Positions 42,845 through 58,243 of a stretch of DNA of 64,000 nt are shown in pieces. Below the pieces are notes generated by a model that saw only the letters and a program-made list of their open reading frames with translations, was not told where the DNA came from and searched no databases. Position numbers and translations under genes: made by a program. This DNA comes from Ficedula albicollis (taxonomy: Eukaryota > Chordata > Aves > Passeriformes > Muscicapidae): the NCBI RefSeq assembly GCF_000247815.1, contig NC_021677.1, forward strand, positions 39,313,717 through 39,377,716, written 5' to 3'. The number at the start of each line of letters is the position of its first letter. Position 1 is the first letter of the stretch.

Positions 42845-43030
42845 TTGGGTTTTTTTTTGTTTGTTTTTCTGTTTGTTTGTTTGTTTGTTGTATTTGGGGT
42901 TTTGGGGGGTTTTGGTGGTTTTTTAATTTTGTTTTGGAGGGGTTTTTGTGGGTTTTTCTGGTTTGTTTTTTGTTCATTTTGTTTTTCTTTTTGTTTGTTT
43001 GTGGGTTTTTAGTTGATTGGTTTTGTTTCT
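42845..43030. repeat. T/G-rich low-complexity tract with G-quadruplex-like core
   Basis: The plus strand is almost entirely T and G: (TTTG)n units, then GGGGTTTTGGGGGG at 42,896-42,909, then further G groups separated by T runs. Four G tracts within about 70 bases could form a G-quadruplex in single-stranded DNA or in a plus-strand transcript. The spacing is irregular, so this is a prediction only. The tract accounts for the W-, F- and G-rich open frame on the plus strand and the K-, N- and Q-rich one on the minus strand. Confidence 0.7.
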
Positions 43031-44026
43031 TTCTAAGCTGTGGTACAGAGAACAAACACACCCTAGGATTTCTGTGGCATTCACTTGAGGCCAGGAAACA
43101 GAACAAAACACCTGCAAGAGTCCTACGTCCTTCTGCAGAGACAGCCAAAAGCAGTATAGGGTGGTAGAAATAATATTGGGAAACTAAGATCAGGAAACAA
43201 ACTCAATCCTCTTCTCCTTGCTTTCACCTTTTCCATGTTGGATCTACACTTGCCTAAGAAATTTAACCTTTAGACTGAAAACCTCAAAGCTCCAGCCTTT
43301 GTTTTCTACTTCCTCTATAAATTAGCAGGAAAAAAACACCACTGAATTTTAAGCATCTGTCAAGCAAGTTTTCACATTTCAGCCATTTCCCTCTCATGCA
43401 CCTTAGAGCTCCCATTTGAAGTACACATTTAAAAGTCCCCTGGTACAATTTCAGTGTTGATAGACTTTGACAACAATCATTACTGGTTTATTTGAAAACC
43501 AATGAATAGAAATTTCTGCACAAATTTGAGGCTAATGATGCTGCTAAAGGACTTGCCTGACTGACAGTAGTTTATCCAAAAGGTTGCAAGCATCTTTAAC
43601 ATTATGCTTCTGGACTAGATACAATAGGCCTCTCATGTTACACTTTTTTTAAAAAGTATTGCATGCACATGAATTACCTCCTTGAGAATTTTTTCACCCT
43701 AATACTGGTGCCTACCAGATTACCAAATATTTCTCATTTATCTAAATGACAATTTTCTTTCTGCTGTGTTAGGCAATCTGCTCTTCTACAAAGAGAGCCT
43801 GTAACAAAATCAGGCTCCTGCCAGAGGAGGGTAACATAGTGCACTAGATCAATCTGCATCACTAAGGCACAGCCCAACTGCTAAGGGCAGATAAATCTGT
43901 CATCTTGCAAAACACCTCAGCATCCCTTCAGGTATGAAAGATTTTCAACAGCCTAGGACAGATTAAACCTTTCCATTCTCTCCTATAGGAAGACGGGGGT
44001 GGTGCCAAGCAGAATCCAAAAAACCT

Positions 44027-44473
44027 TTAGAATGTTGAATGCTGCAGAAAAGCTTCATGAACAGTCATAGAATACACTGGAAGGGCTGGGACAGCAGTCA
44101 TACAATACACTGGGACAGCAGACTTCTCCACTTCTGCTATGACATCTCTCGCTGTCAAAGGACAAGGATGAAAACAAAGAGCATAGAGAGTCACTAGCAT
44201 GGAAAGAAAGTGCTCAAATGTGTGTTGGTGGCAGGAATGCATAGAAGTGGATTTAGAGGTACCAGGGGAATTACAGGGAATGGAATACCAGCTGACATGT
44301 AGTGTCACAGCCACACAGGTGTCAATCACAGGAGAATTTTTCCTGTGCACATTACACTGAAGCATCGCACAAGACACAGCAACACTATCATGTACCTCTT
44401 CTCCATCATGTAAAACACAATACGACACACAGCATTTTGACCTCAGAAGAGACACTAAGGAACACATAAACAC
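44027..44473 (-). CDS. Unrecognised 148-codon open frame
   Basis: This is the longest open frame in the window that does not involve a homopolymer or an LTR. I do not recognise the product. It is cysteine- and histidine-rich with a pattern of short hydrophobic runs, has no clear domain, and its C-terminal part contains two related segments (VPVYCMTAVPALPVYSMT) because the DNA there is a small tandem duplication. It lies about 270 bases from the left edge of the first CpG island and points away from it, which would suit an early exon or a non-coding transcript of a minus-strand gene. I see no strong splice donor or start context. Chance is the simplest explanation. Confidence 0.15.
   Translation of the reverse strand: MFMCSLVSLLRSKCCVSYCVLHDGEEVHDSVAVSCAMLQCNVHRKNSPVIDTCVAVTLHVSWYSIPCNSPGTSKSTSMHSCHQHTFEHFLSMLVTLYALCFHPCPLTARDVIAEVEKSAVPVYCMTAVPALPVYSMTVHEAFLQHSTF
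44062..44118. repeat. Short imperfect tandem duplication
   Basis: CAGTCATAGAATACACTGG at 44,062 and CAGTCATACAATACACTGG at 44,095 begin two units of 33 and 24 bases that both end in GGGACAG. The shorter copy lacks AAGGGCTGG. Confidence 0.8.
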
Positions 44474-44744
44474 ACACTACATAGTTGAAATATTAACAGG
44501 ATTTACATATACAGACTGAAAGAGCAGGATCTTGTGTTAAAACCCCTATACTGCAGGCTGATTCAAGTATTTCAGTTTCACTGGGATTTAGATAGGAAAC
44601 TTGTAGAATTGAAAGTAACACTTTCATTGCAAAACAGACGTGTACGATTTTGACATTTGTAGTTTGCAGTACAAATAGACTACACAGGAACTAACGTCGA
44701 CATTCCTGAAAGTATTTTTAAAACCCCACAGAAACGCATTTCCA
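44474..44744. other. AT-rich left border of the first CpG island
   Basis: No feature recognised. Composition changes within about 100 bases from AT-rich to CpG-rich at about 44,745. Confidence 0.5.
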
Positions 44745-44888
44745 CTGTAGCCCTGCGTTGGTTTCTCTGTAACTCAGCGACGAAGAGCGCCACGGGGAAG
44801 GCGCCCGAGCAGGACAACCGCGTTTTCTGTCCCGTGTCCCGGCTCAGGCAGGCGGAGGCGGATCCGCGCCGCGCACTGCCCGGGCGGG

Positions 44889-46412
<1,524 letters not shown>

Positions 46413-46550
46413 TCTGGCAGCCGGCCCCGGGCAGAGGGCGGCCCCGGCTGCGCCCGGGCTCGCGGCCACGGGCGTCGCTTCCAGCCGGGAGAGCGGCAGC
46501 GCCTCTCTGGGGGCAGAGCCGGCGCGGCCGGCGCTGCCATCGCCCAGGCT

Positions 46551-46559
46551 GGGGCGGGC
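46551..46559 (+). promoter_or_regulatory. GC box (Sp1/KLF-type site)
   Basis: GGGGCGGGC matches the Sp1-family consensus and sits in the right shoulder of CpG island 1. Such matches are frequent in islands, so occupancy is inferred only. Confidence 0.5.
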
Positions 46560-46760
46560 AGCGAGGCTGCGGCACTGACGGTGGGAACGCAGCCGGTGTC
46601 CCGCTCAGGCTCGGGCCGTACGCTCCCGCCTCGGGGCTGGTGCCATACAGCGCACATGCTGCTCCCGCACCCCTTCCAACACCCGCACATCCTCTGCTGC
46701 TCAGCTCCTAGGAACGGTCGGTGGTGCCGCTGGGCTCACAGGCTGTCTTTTGGAAGTCTA

Positions 46761-48119
46761 CTGTCCTTTTAAAACCTTTAGTCTAAAGGTTGGCTCCAGC
46801 TCCTCGATGTTCAAAGGACACGGGTATTTTGTCACTTGGAGAGTAACTATTGCATGTGTTACGCGGACCTGTTGGCCCGTCTTAGTAAACAGAACGGTGA
46901 CAGGGCACGGGCTGGAAGCGGTGGGGCGTAGCGCCATTGCCGACAGCCCCCAGCGCTGCTTTCGGCAAGGCCAGTCTGCTTTTGCAGAAGATGCCCGAGT
47001 GCAACGTGGGCATGGGCTCATCCCAGAGGCACCACCATTGAAGGGCAAGACAGCTCCTAGGAGAATTCTGATATATTAGTTTGCAGAGGATATGCCAGTG
47101 TTTTGTGATAGTTTAGCCACAAATGTTGCTAACTGGCTAAAGGTTACAAGTTGAAAGGAAATGTAGCCTTATGTAAAGTAGAACAACGATCACAGAAAAA
47201 CAACGGGTTTATTGCTACTGAAAAGGATGGGAACGCAGGAAATATACAGAGATGAGCTAATAAAGTGTTAAAAGACCAAGACCCTAATTGCAAAAAGGAA
47301 TAATAGTCAGGTATAGCATTCAGTTACATAACTTGAATTCATCAGCAAATAAACAATAACATGAATTTTTGATCTATGTGGGAGCTGAGTGCAGATTGTT
47401 GTGGGAATACAGAATAACTCTTTTAAATTAATAAACCTTGAATATGCTGACCTTTAAGTAATTAAAATCTCAACTTCAATGTTTCATTAGCATTTGCCTT
47501 CGTTCCCTTGGTTTGGCTCCTTGAGAGCGCTGCTCAATAAATATTCCTGACTGATCAAGTCTCCAGTGTTCCCTATCATCAAAAAGCAGATGCTGAAGCA
47601 TCACCACTTTTTTGTTTCAGAGATGTGTCTCCCTAGGCAATGCTCCCTTGCGTACAAATAGCTAATCTAGTATTAAGGTGGACTTTGCTACAGTAATTCG
47701 GCAGCAAAGAGAATTTGGAGCTGATCAGAAACTGGTCAGATAGATTTATTTTCTGCGGAAGGTGTCCCTGCAACAAAGACAAGGTTTACGTGAAGAAAGT
47801 GAAAAATAACGGTCTGAGTGCATGTAAATTACACAGATGTTCACACAGTACCATAACACCTTCTCCTTAAAAAAACCCAAGCAACCTCTGCTGTTGTTAG
47901 GAACTCTTAAAGTTGTTTCACAGTATTCAAACTCCGAATCTATACCCCCTAATTTAATTTTCCAACTGGAAATCTCTTTTACATATGGCACATCTCCCTT
48001 ATTTTCCATCTACCCCTCTCTCCTTCCCTACAAAGGGCAACCTAAACCTTTAGGTTTCCTAAAGCATTTCTAGCCTTAATCCTATTTCCTTCCGTATGGC
48101 CTCTTCCCAAACCACTACA
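46761..48119. other. Spacer between the two CpG islands
   Basis: The first 250 bases remain moderately GC-rich with scattered CpGs (about 46,855-47,010), and the rest is AT-rich. Open frames of up to 109 codons occur on both strands over the CpG-bearing part without a recognisable product. If the islands are promoters of two genes, transcripts from one or both could cross or start here, but no exon boundary is convincing. Confidence 0.5.
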
Positions 48120-48259
48120 TGAGCGCCACTCCATTATTCTCGTCGATATCCCTGGCAGGGTCTGTCTCCATCCTGGGCAGCATCCCCAGCGCTCACACTC
48201 CGTGATGCAATCCCCCAACTGGCTGTGCGGGCGCAGGACGGGCAGGAGACACCCGCCAA

Positions 48260-49543
<1,284 letters not shown>

Positions 49544-49687
49544 GCGCCGCTGACCGGCTGCGTGTGCCGCGGCAGCCCCTTGGCCGGGTTGGTGTCACCT
49601 CCCGTGGCCGCCGGGCCGCCCGGCTTAGCGCCCGCTCCGCAGCTGCCGATAGGGGAAGCGAGTTTCCCGTGCGGGGATGCGCGGTTT

Positions 49688-49696
49688 GGGGCGGGA
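49688..49696 (+). promoter_or_regulatory. GC box (Sp1/KLF-type site)
   Basis: GGGGCGGGA in the right shoulder of CpG island 2 matches the Sp1-family core. Preceded by TTT and followed by AGGG, it also loosely resembles an E2F site. No other core promoter element is clear. Confidence 0.45.
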
Positions 49697-49860
49697 AGGG
49701 ACGGACTGCCTCCTCCCGGGAGCGGGGCAGCGCTGGGATGGGAGCCGGGACAGCCCGAGATGGAACCTGCCCCGAACAAGTTCAGGAGGTCGGTGCTGGT
49801 TCCTCAGTGTCGGATGAGAACAAACTGCGGAAGATACTCAGCATTGTAGTAGTACATTAA

Positions 49861-52435
49861 AAAAGAAGGAAAAAAACCGCACCAAAAGAACTTGCCAAAA
49901 TAAAGTTTGTGCTTTTTTTGAACATGTTTGACTTAAAGCTGCTTAGGAAATCCCAATGAGCTGTACTCAGGTCCTGATTGTAATTCCTATTACTCAGAAT
50001 TCTTGATGACGATGTGACGGTCTATTTCTTTTGAGGAAAAAGGCTATGGTTTCTCAGTGTGAACTGTTGGGAGTAAAACATTCAGTAAATATGCCCAAAG
50101 GACTATTTTACCTGAGATAACACACCCTCCGATGTTTGTCCGTGGAAAAACTACAGCTGGGTCTAGGTACAGCTTCAGGGGGTTGAGGTTATTGGAGCTG
50201 AGTTGCTGTAGGGGTTTGTTCAGCCCGAGTTTGGGAATTCAGAGTGCCCTGTAGCACTGTAATGGCCTTTGAATATTCCAGCAAGTTCTAACTACAGTTA
50301 GAACACTCTTAAATTGCAGTGCCTTAGCTGTGGAAGAAAAATCGGTTAACCACAGCAATGTGTTTTCTGGCTCAGAATATCTCAAAGCTGCAAATCTTGG
50401 AGGTGCAAGGATTTGTGGGTTTTAGGAAAGTGCATCGATGCTTGTCTTGTGCTTGTACCTGTCCTTGAGCATCCATACTTGGCTAGTTCTGCTCTGGGAA
50501 TGTACAGTCTGGTTTAACTTGAAACCACTTGGTTTAGATTATTTGTTTATTTAAATATGTTATGGCGCTAACTTATAAATCTTGTGAGGTTTAATAAGAG
50601 TTGAAACTCTCATTCCAGTTAAGCATGCTGCTTATGTGGTAGTTTTATTTTTGTTTTATTTTGCTGTTAAGTACCTTGTCATTCATGAAAAGGTTCTTCA
50701 GCCGTGTGAGACAGAGCTATGTGCACCAGTGAGGTGCCATCAATTCAATGACTATGAGCTCTTCTGCTCTGTCACTGGTAAAGGGATTTGCACTGATTTC
50801 AGAATCTTGAAAGTGACAAACTTGTCTTGCTTGTCCATCTAAGAAGTTGTTACTACATTTCTGGTTGTACTATGAAAAGTGAAGAGAAGGACTGGGAGGT
50901 GAAATTACATGTAGGATTTAAAAAGGTAGGGACAGGTGCTACTACTAGTTTCTATAGGTATTACAGGTTTTCTTGCAATGACGCTGCAAGTTCCTTAGAG
51001 GATAATTCCCATTATAGTTTGTAATGTAGGTATTACAGGTTTTCTTGCAATGGCGCTGCAAGTTTCTTAGAGGATAATTCCCATTATAGTTTGTAATGGG
51101 AACTCTACTGCCTGATAGTAGTGGCTAACAAATTAAATTTTAAAAATCTCTTCCCTAGTTTTCGCATGATAACTAATTAGATTTCTGGCCTTTTTGTTTG
51201 TTTGCTTGCTTTGTTTCTGGATTTGCTTAATTTCTCTTTTAGTTATTAGTTTGCCTGTTTTGGAAAAGGAAATGTTACTTTTCATCACATTCTATTAATG
51301 TATCTTCCTGTTTGTTAGAAGTCATTCTAGATGCTGCTAAATTAGAAATACATTATAATGGTGTTAAACTCTTTCCCTGACCAGTAAGAAGCAAAACAAG
51401 GTTATGTTTCAGGCTTAGTATTTCTCTTGCAGCAAGACAATCCAACACATTGTATTACTGGCAGAAATAGTATGGTGCTGATGCCGCATCACCCACGTGT
51501 AGCTTTTTGTAGCAGTTCCTGGGGGTTTAGTTTCTGAGAGTGCCTAGGTTAGTAAAAAAGTGAGGGAGTTTTTGGATCTTGCTAGAAGGGGTTGGGGAGA
51601 AGAGAAAATACATGTTTGATAGTTCTCTGTGGAAAGAATCAACAAATTATTAATTAGAATTTAAAGCAAGATAAACGTGAGCTGAGGGTGAAGGGGAAGA
51701 GCATCCTGCCTATAGATCACAGTTTTGTGCAAAATTAGTTACGAACTTGAGAGATATCCTAATGGCTCTTAATGCTACCTACTTTTTAGTCTGCCAGACA
51801 TAGGGCAGAACAGATGCTGTGTGTTGATGGCAGTGAAGTGCCATAGTGCAATGGTTTTAAGTTATGAATTGGTGATTTGACGTGATACTCACTTTAGAGC
51901 AGATCACCCCAATCAATGTAGAGGCTTCTTCTCACTTTTACATCTGTTTTCCTATGTGGGCAATTGATGTTTTGAAATTTACCTTTGAAACAAATAACCA
52001 ACCCTTCTGAGCTGCCCACTCTTGACAGATTTAACTGCAAGCTAATGTCACAACTGACAGATATTCCTATAAGTATGATTGCTGCCTTTTTCCTTTGGAA
52101 GGAAAATGGTTTTGAAGGAGTAAGAGAAACAGTATTGAACCTTTATTTGCAGAACAGATACAGCTGTGGAAAGAACCAGTGTAAATGCTCAGTTGTTAAG
52201 ATGATTCTCTGCTGCTTTCAGCCACTAGTTTTTTAAGTGACAGGATGCTTGGCATTCTCCCTGCTTGCTTCATAGCAGGCTTCTGTTTCCCATGATGATT
52301 CTTGATGTGGACCTTTGTCCTTTAGGGACAGGTTAAAATGCAAACTGACAGTTTCTGCAGAGCGGTGGCATTTGGTATAGTAAAGAATATTATGTAATAG
52401 AATTTTGAAAAAAGCTTGTATATGTATTGGCTTTA
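49861..52435. other. T/G-leaning DNA right of CpG island 2, no recognisable exon
   Basis: Open frames are under 85 codons. One perfect-phase tandem duplication is listed separately. GAGGTGAAAT at about 50,897 and AAGGTAGGG at about 50,922 resemble weak splice donors, but no upstream exon supports them. Confidence 0.5.
50955..51098. repeat. Two-copy 72-bp tandem duplication
   Basis: Units at 50,955-51,026 and 51,027-51,098 are exactly 72 bases each, start TAGGTATTACAGG, end TATAGTTTGTAATG, and differ at only two positions (GACG versus GGCG, TTCC versus TTTC). Confidence 0.95.
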
Positions 52436-53409
52436 TGTGACAAGGTTCTTTAGCAGGGGAGCTACAGAGGGTCATCTGTGAAAAGTTGCTAGAAGCTTCC
52501 CTCATGCCTAACAGAGCCAATGCAAGCCTGCTTTGGGATGGATCCACTGTTGGCCAGGGCCGACCCTGTCAGCAGCAGTGGCAGCACCTCTGGAATAAAG
52601 GAGTTGAGAATGGAGGGAGGACTGGGAATTCTCACTTGCAGCTGGGGAGAGGAGTTAGAATGCATGAGAGAAAAAACTGCAGACACCAAGGTTGGTGACA
52701 AAGGAGAGGGGGCAGATGCTCCAGCCATCAGAGAAGATATTCCTCTGCAGCCTGTTGTGCAGACCATGGTGAGGCAGCTGTCCCTTGCAGCCCGTGGACA
52801 TCCATGGTGGAACAGAGATCCACCTGCAGCCCACAGAGGACCCCCACTGGATCAGGTGACCCTATGGGAAACCTGTGCTGCGCCAGGCTCCTGGCAGGCC
52901 CATGACAGAGCAGGTTTGCTGGCAGGGGGAGCCAAGGGGGACCCACTTTGGAGGAGCTTGTTCATGAAAGATTGAACCATGTGGAAAGGACTCAAGCTGG
53001 AGCAGTTTGTGAATAATTAGTCCAATGGAAAAATCTTGTTGAAGTTTATGGAGGATTTTCTCCTGTGGGAGGGACCCCACACTGAAGAAGGGAAAGAGTG
53101 TGAGGAGTGCTCTCCCCATGGAGGAAGGAGCAGCATAGACAAGTGTGATGAACTGCCTCTAAACCCTGTTTCTGTCCCTCTGCTCCTCAGTGGGGAGGAG
53201 GTAGAGAAAACCGGGAGTAAAGTTAAGCCCAAGAAGCAGCAGGAAGGTGTTTTAAAGTTTAGTATTTCCCTGAGTCAGGTCTGTTTTGCCCGTGATGGTA
53301 GCTGGTGAGTGAGGCTTTTGTCATATTTTCCTTTTTCCTGTACAGGTGAGGAGGGAGTGATAGAGCAGCTTTGGTGGGCATCTGGATTCCAGTCAGAGTC
53401 AGCCCACCA
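52436..53409 (+). mobile_element. Avian endogenous-retrovirus LTR-type element, about 1 kb
   Basis: The sequence follows a long LTR family widespread in bird genomes: GTTGCTAGAAGCTTCCCTC, then a TGGCCAGGGCCGACCC block, then a stretch of imperfect internal repeats (CTGCAGCCNGTGG, GGGACCCCACACTG and variants, about 52,740-53,090), and near the 3' end TTTGCCCGTGATGGTAGCTGG and GGTGGGCATCTGG. It ends with CCAGTCAGAGTCAGCCCACCA. Orientation is plus. No gag, pol or env is present, so it is a solitary, diverged LTR or LTR-derived relic. The left end is approximate and I could not identify a target-site duplication. The 151-codon frame at 52,520-52,975 and several minus-strand frames are by-products of this repeat. 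Assignment to a named family needs a repeat library. Confidence 0.8.
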
Positions 53410-56400
53410 TGTGACATGAGATACTGCTTGGATTGATCTTTGGTTTTCGTAGCGTTAATGAATCAAAACGTATTTTTTTAAATGTTCACATGGAGATTAC
53501 AGTTCTCTAAAATAAATTAAATTTCTTTAAACCTTTTGTATGATGTATGAAATAGGCACAAAGTCCATGGAACAGTCATGATCATATGAATTGAATGCCA
53601 GTGGATTCCTACCATAATGCAGTATGTGTTGCTTAAGGGGTTACTCTGTTTTATTGAACATCTAAACATGGAAACAGCTTATTGTATTTACTGTGCCCTG
53701 TTACACTTGGCTGAGTCTTACCAAAGGCATTGTAATATTTATTTCCTGCTTTTCAGAGGAATTCAAGCTCAGTAGTTCAGTTAATTATTCTGAAAGCATT
53801 CTTTATTTTGAAACTTAGAATTGTGGTACCTGTGGCCTATGATGAACTTCATTTTGGCCACCAGAGTATGTGTACAGCTTATTTTCTTCCCTTTGTTAGT
53901 TTTTGGTTTGTTTCCCTGTGTTTTTCTGTAGTAGGCATCTGGAAGGAGTTTATTGGTGGCTGGTGGGAGGCTGTTTGTATGTGTGTTGTGACTTGGGTGT
54001 GCTGCGTGAGCACCAGATGACTTGCAGGAATGCTGCTGTGGGTTCTGGAGTAGGGAAAGGGTTGAAGGGCTGAGTAGGTTCCATGAGTGACTTACAGACT
54101 GGTTGCCAATATAGTTGCTGAAATATATTCTGGTAATTCACATTGAAAAAAGGCATATAATCCTGACTTCATGTGTAGTTAAAATTATAATCAATATGTT
54201 TGTTTTGTTTTAGCAGGGACTAAAATGCATGAGACCGGTTCATAGTATCTGTTATGGAATGAGAAAAATGTCAAGACAGTAGCTGTGGTATCATTTTGTT
54301 CAGTATCTCTTGCTAGAGTAGCAAACTCAGGAACAGATCCAACTTCCCTTTAAGTGAATGGCAAAACTCCCATTGGTCACAAAAGCACAGGATTGCACTG
54401 TGGGTTTGGAAGAAATAATTGGTAATGAGTTCAGCTCCTGGAGGGCATTAATTTTTGCACCATGAAATCCATAATAAATTGAGTTAAGGAGATCCGCATA
54501 ACATGCTGGTAGACAAATGTTATCCTTTCTGTCCTTTTATGTAAATCTGTTGAAGACAGAATTTGATCTTTAAGTTATACGTTCATTTAAATAGTAATAT
54601 TCTGACTAGCTATGCACTAATTTAAATGTTAAGTGTGAAATAAATTAGAAAAATCTAATCTGGTGCACTAATGTAGTGTTAAGACAAAGAAGGATTAATA
54701 TGCTTGGTTGTTGATTAGGTCTTTTTAGGAGGAGGATGGCAGTTGCCATCAGGATTTGTGGAATGAGAGCAGGGCGGTATCTGAATCGAAACTGTTCTGA
54801 AAATGCTGTATGATGCTCCAGTGTGAGAGAACTTAACATGGGATCCAAAACTGCTGTACTTGAAGCAAGCAGACTGCATTTTTAATTTATGGTAGTAATT
54901 TATTTAAGCCAATTTACAAGTTCACTTGTACTTTAGCTTATAAATAAAAATGTTCAGTTGTAAAGGGGCTATTTAGTGCTGAAGACTTACTTCATGGGTG
55001 GGCATGTGTATGAATTGCCCTTGATGGGACTAGAACTTGAAAATCTTCTTAGTTGCCAGTTTAACGAAAGAATGATCGATCCTAAGCTTAGATTGGCTTG
55101 GTGAAAAGGGCATAGGGCTTTCCAAGGCATGGCAGTTGAGGTGTATGGAAATGAAAAGTATTAAAATATTTATTTTTTATAGAATGTTCACACCATTTAA
55201 AATACAATTTTTTGTTGTTTCAGTATTTAATGCGTAAAGTTAAATATGTTTAAAACTTTGTATTGCATCTTTTTTTATTTTAAGATGTTCTTGACTTTTT
55301 TTCCTTTGGGATTAGTCAACTTTGTTTTAGTTTTCTTTCATTGCACTATTTCCAAATGTACGTGTTTGACTCCCTCTCCTTGTTAATTCTGGTATTTCAA
55401 CACATTAGAATGTGGAGCCATTCTTCTTGCTTGCCTATTGTGTTTGATAGGAAAGAAAATATCAGTTTGTATTATGTCTACTATGTTTCTGTTGGTTTTT
55501 TCTTATGTATTACAGATTTAATTTAATTTTAAGAATTGACTGCCAAAAAGATAAACCTAATTACCAAGAAAAATAGTACCTAAGCTTGCAGCTGAGTGCA
55601 TTTAAGAGATCTGGAAACGCTGACTGAGCGTACTTAGAAAAGCTAAAAGACATTCCATTCAAAGCTATTGAAAGAAGTTATGCAGAAATTAGTGTATTCT
55701 TTTTTTAAGCATTTATTTCTCTCAGGAATGGTGTGATACATAGTTATGTACTTCTTTTTGAAAGTTAGTGCTATTTGAGAGAGATTATATGAGTAAATGT
55801 GAAGATACATATCTAATGTAGCGTCATGTCGGATATTATAATTTATGCTTGTTGCAGTTGCCTAAATTATCCCATCCTATAATATCATAGTGTTATTGAT
55901 ATAATAAAATCATTAGTATCCATATAATAGTTTAATAAAATTATTAGTACTAATTTTAGAAAGTCACAACTTACTTTCATTAAATAGTGTTCTTAACTTA
56001 ATATTTCCATGATCTGCAGTTGGACTTGCTTTAAGATGCTGCTTCTCAATGTGTTCTTGTGATTCACATTAAAGTAAATAAAGTTTCAGGTTCTATAGGA
56101 ATTTTAGGTATTAAGTGATTAGGGGGTGGGAATGTTTTAAATTTACTATGTAAATTTTTAGATACAAACATGAGAAACAAAGCACTATTTTTCACCATGT
56201 ATTTCTATGGTGTTCTTGTGTGTGCCCAGACACAGGCAGTTTTTCCATTTGCTATTATAGCAGAGTATTAGGATGTGGTTTTCCTTGTCTGAGATTTGAC
56301 ATAAGCACTGGGTGATCAGTTTGCTGCTTGGTACCTTCCTTGTAATGAGAAAATTGGCACTGTGAAACACCGACCACAATTTTAAGATTTATTGAAATTT

Positions 56401-58243
56401 TTGTAGCTCTTCTTGTGGAGCTACAGAATGTGTTCTTATTTTTAATTTCTTTTTTTGCAAGTATTACTAGATGAGTGATACAGGAACTGTGATAGACATT
56501 CAGTTGGTTAGTGTAATCAAAGCAGGCCAATCAAATACTTGGATACCAATTTAAAACTGTTTTCACAGGCGCTAGTTCATTTTTTCCACTTTTTTATTTT
56601 TTTGCCTCTGCTAGTTGTCACAATACCAGGAGATTGCTGACTGTAAACAGATTAAAACAAAATAAAAATTAGTCTTGAAGTAGTTAAATATCTCCATTCC
56701 CGTGATCTATATCTGAAGAAAAACAAACAGTATTTAATGCGTCTGTGTTCTTGGATCTGTTGGTAATGGTATTTATTTTCATTAAACCACAGGAATCTTG
56801 AAGTTTAACTTTTCCCTTTGCGCCTGACTGTATGATGAAAAAGGATGTAGTTCCACACCTATATCCTTCTCAAGTGTAGACTGCATTGATGTCATTATTC
56901 CTTAAAGAGACATCAGCAAACCCATAGTTTTGCTCGGTTTTTTTTTAAGTGCATTTTGATTAAAATTTAAATTTAACAAGTGGAAAAGACACTTGCAAGC
57001 TTTAAACTTTGCTTTTCCTTTAAGTTAAAATTTTTAAAAAAAGACAGTATTCATCTCATTTTGTGGTGCTGTGTAAAATTCATTGTAGGAGATTTTCTTT
57101 TCCATAAGCGTCTTCAGCTGTCATTTATGGGGAGCAATCTGCATTGGGAAAACTGAGCCACAGGTGGAGCTGCGTGAATTCCCTGATGCCCCTGTTCATC
57201 AGTTCTCCTTGCCTTATAGGATAATACATAGAGCCTCATTTTTACTGCTCTGTGCTTCATTCCTGCCTTCTTGCTGTGACCATCTGTTGGCTGTTTTCAG
57301 GTGTTCCTGACTGAGTTAGTCACATCTTTTCCTGTGTTTAGGTACTGTGTGAGGGATGTGGGTATTTCAAGGATTCTCTTAAGCTGTTCTGAGCTCTGCT
57401 CAGCTGCTTTCAACATGAAATTGAATGTCAGGCAGGATGTTTAAAGGAACGAAGTGGGATGGAGTGGTGGAGCTCAGTGTCCATTTCCTGCACTGTCTCT
57501 TTGCTTGCACCAGGTCTTAAGTTAGCTGCTGATCTTGCTAGACATGCCTTGGAGAGCAGAATTGGGCTGACTGCTCAGCCAGCTGTTGGCCCTTGGCAAG
57601 CTTAGGCACCTGCTGAAGTGCTGCACAGAAAATGTAGCACTGTTTCTCCTTCTTTCTGTTTAGTCTGTTCTTCTGTGGCCAGATCTCAATAGTCTTGGCT
57701 GATGGGCACAGAGGGCCCTGGGGAGGGAAAGATACTGCTCTTTTTCACTCCCAGACATGGATTGAAGGCACAGTGGAGTTATTAAGGTGAGGTTTTAATG
57801 GCTCAATTTGAGAAATGCTGCATGTGACAGCAGTAGTCAAGTTAATCTTTGAAGTTAGACATAATATAGCTGCAGCTCCCATTGTGCAGAAATACCCTTG
57901 AATACAGACAGCCATGGACTTCTGAAACTTTGTTTTTGCATGTTTGAGGAGTCTCCTTTTTAATGAAGAGACCACCTCTAATGCCTTAAATTGTGATGTA
58001 GTTTTCAGTAGTTTTTGAGTGTTACCTGTGTTTGCTTATTTGCTTGCATTAAGAGGGAACAATAGAGCTTGACATCTGGATTGGGAGCATGTAGTCACAT
58101 GCTGCATCTCATAGAAAAATTGTGCTTCTTTGTAACAGTTTTCACGACATATTTTACAAATATTGAAGAATAACAAAAGATTTCATACATGTACAGCAAT
58201 TTCAACCTAGCATGTGAGTAATGCTTCTTGCTTTTTTTTAATT

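Larger units (their letters stand above)
40499..44026. other. AT-rich DNA without a recognisable gene
   Basis: No supported exon or RNA gene. The stretch contains a tandem pair at 42,228-42,318 and a long T/G-rich tract at 42,845-43,030. Open frames over the T/G tract on both strands are low-complexity by-products. Confidence 0.55.

Noticed and set aside
42828..43167. Open frames of 96 (plus) and 106 (minus) codons
   Set aside because: The products are low complexity (W/F/G-rich or K/N/Q-rich) and derive from the T/G-rich tract.
44062..44118. Minus-strand CR1 tail suggested by GTCATAGAATAC
   Set aside because: The resemblance to the CR1 terminal repeat is limited to a few bases and no adjoining CR1 sequence follows.
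49562..49849. 95-codon frame in CpG island 2 as a first coding exon
   Set aside because: High GC makes long frames likely; the proline- and glycine-rich product shows no known domain, and no good splice donor follows.
52520..52975. 151-codon plus-strand frame and overlapping minus-strand frames
   Set aside because: They lie inside the LTR-type element and its GC-rich imperfect repeats; such frames recur wherever this repeat family occurs.
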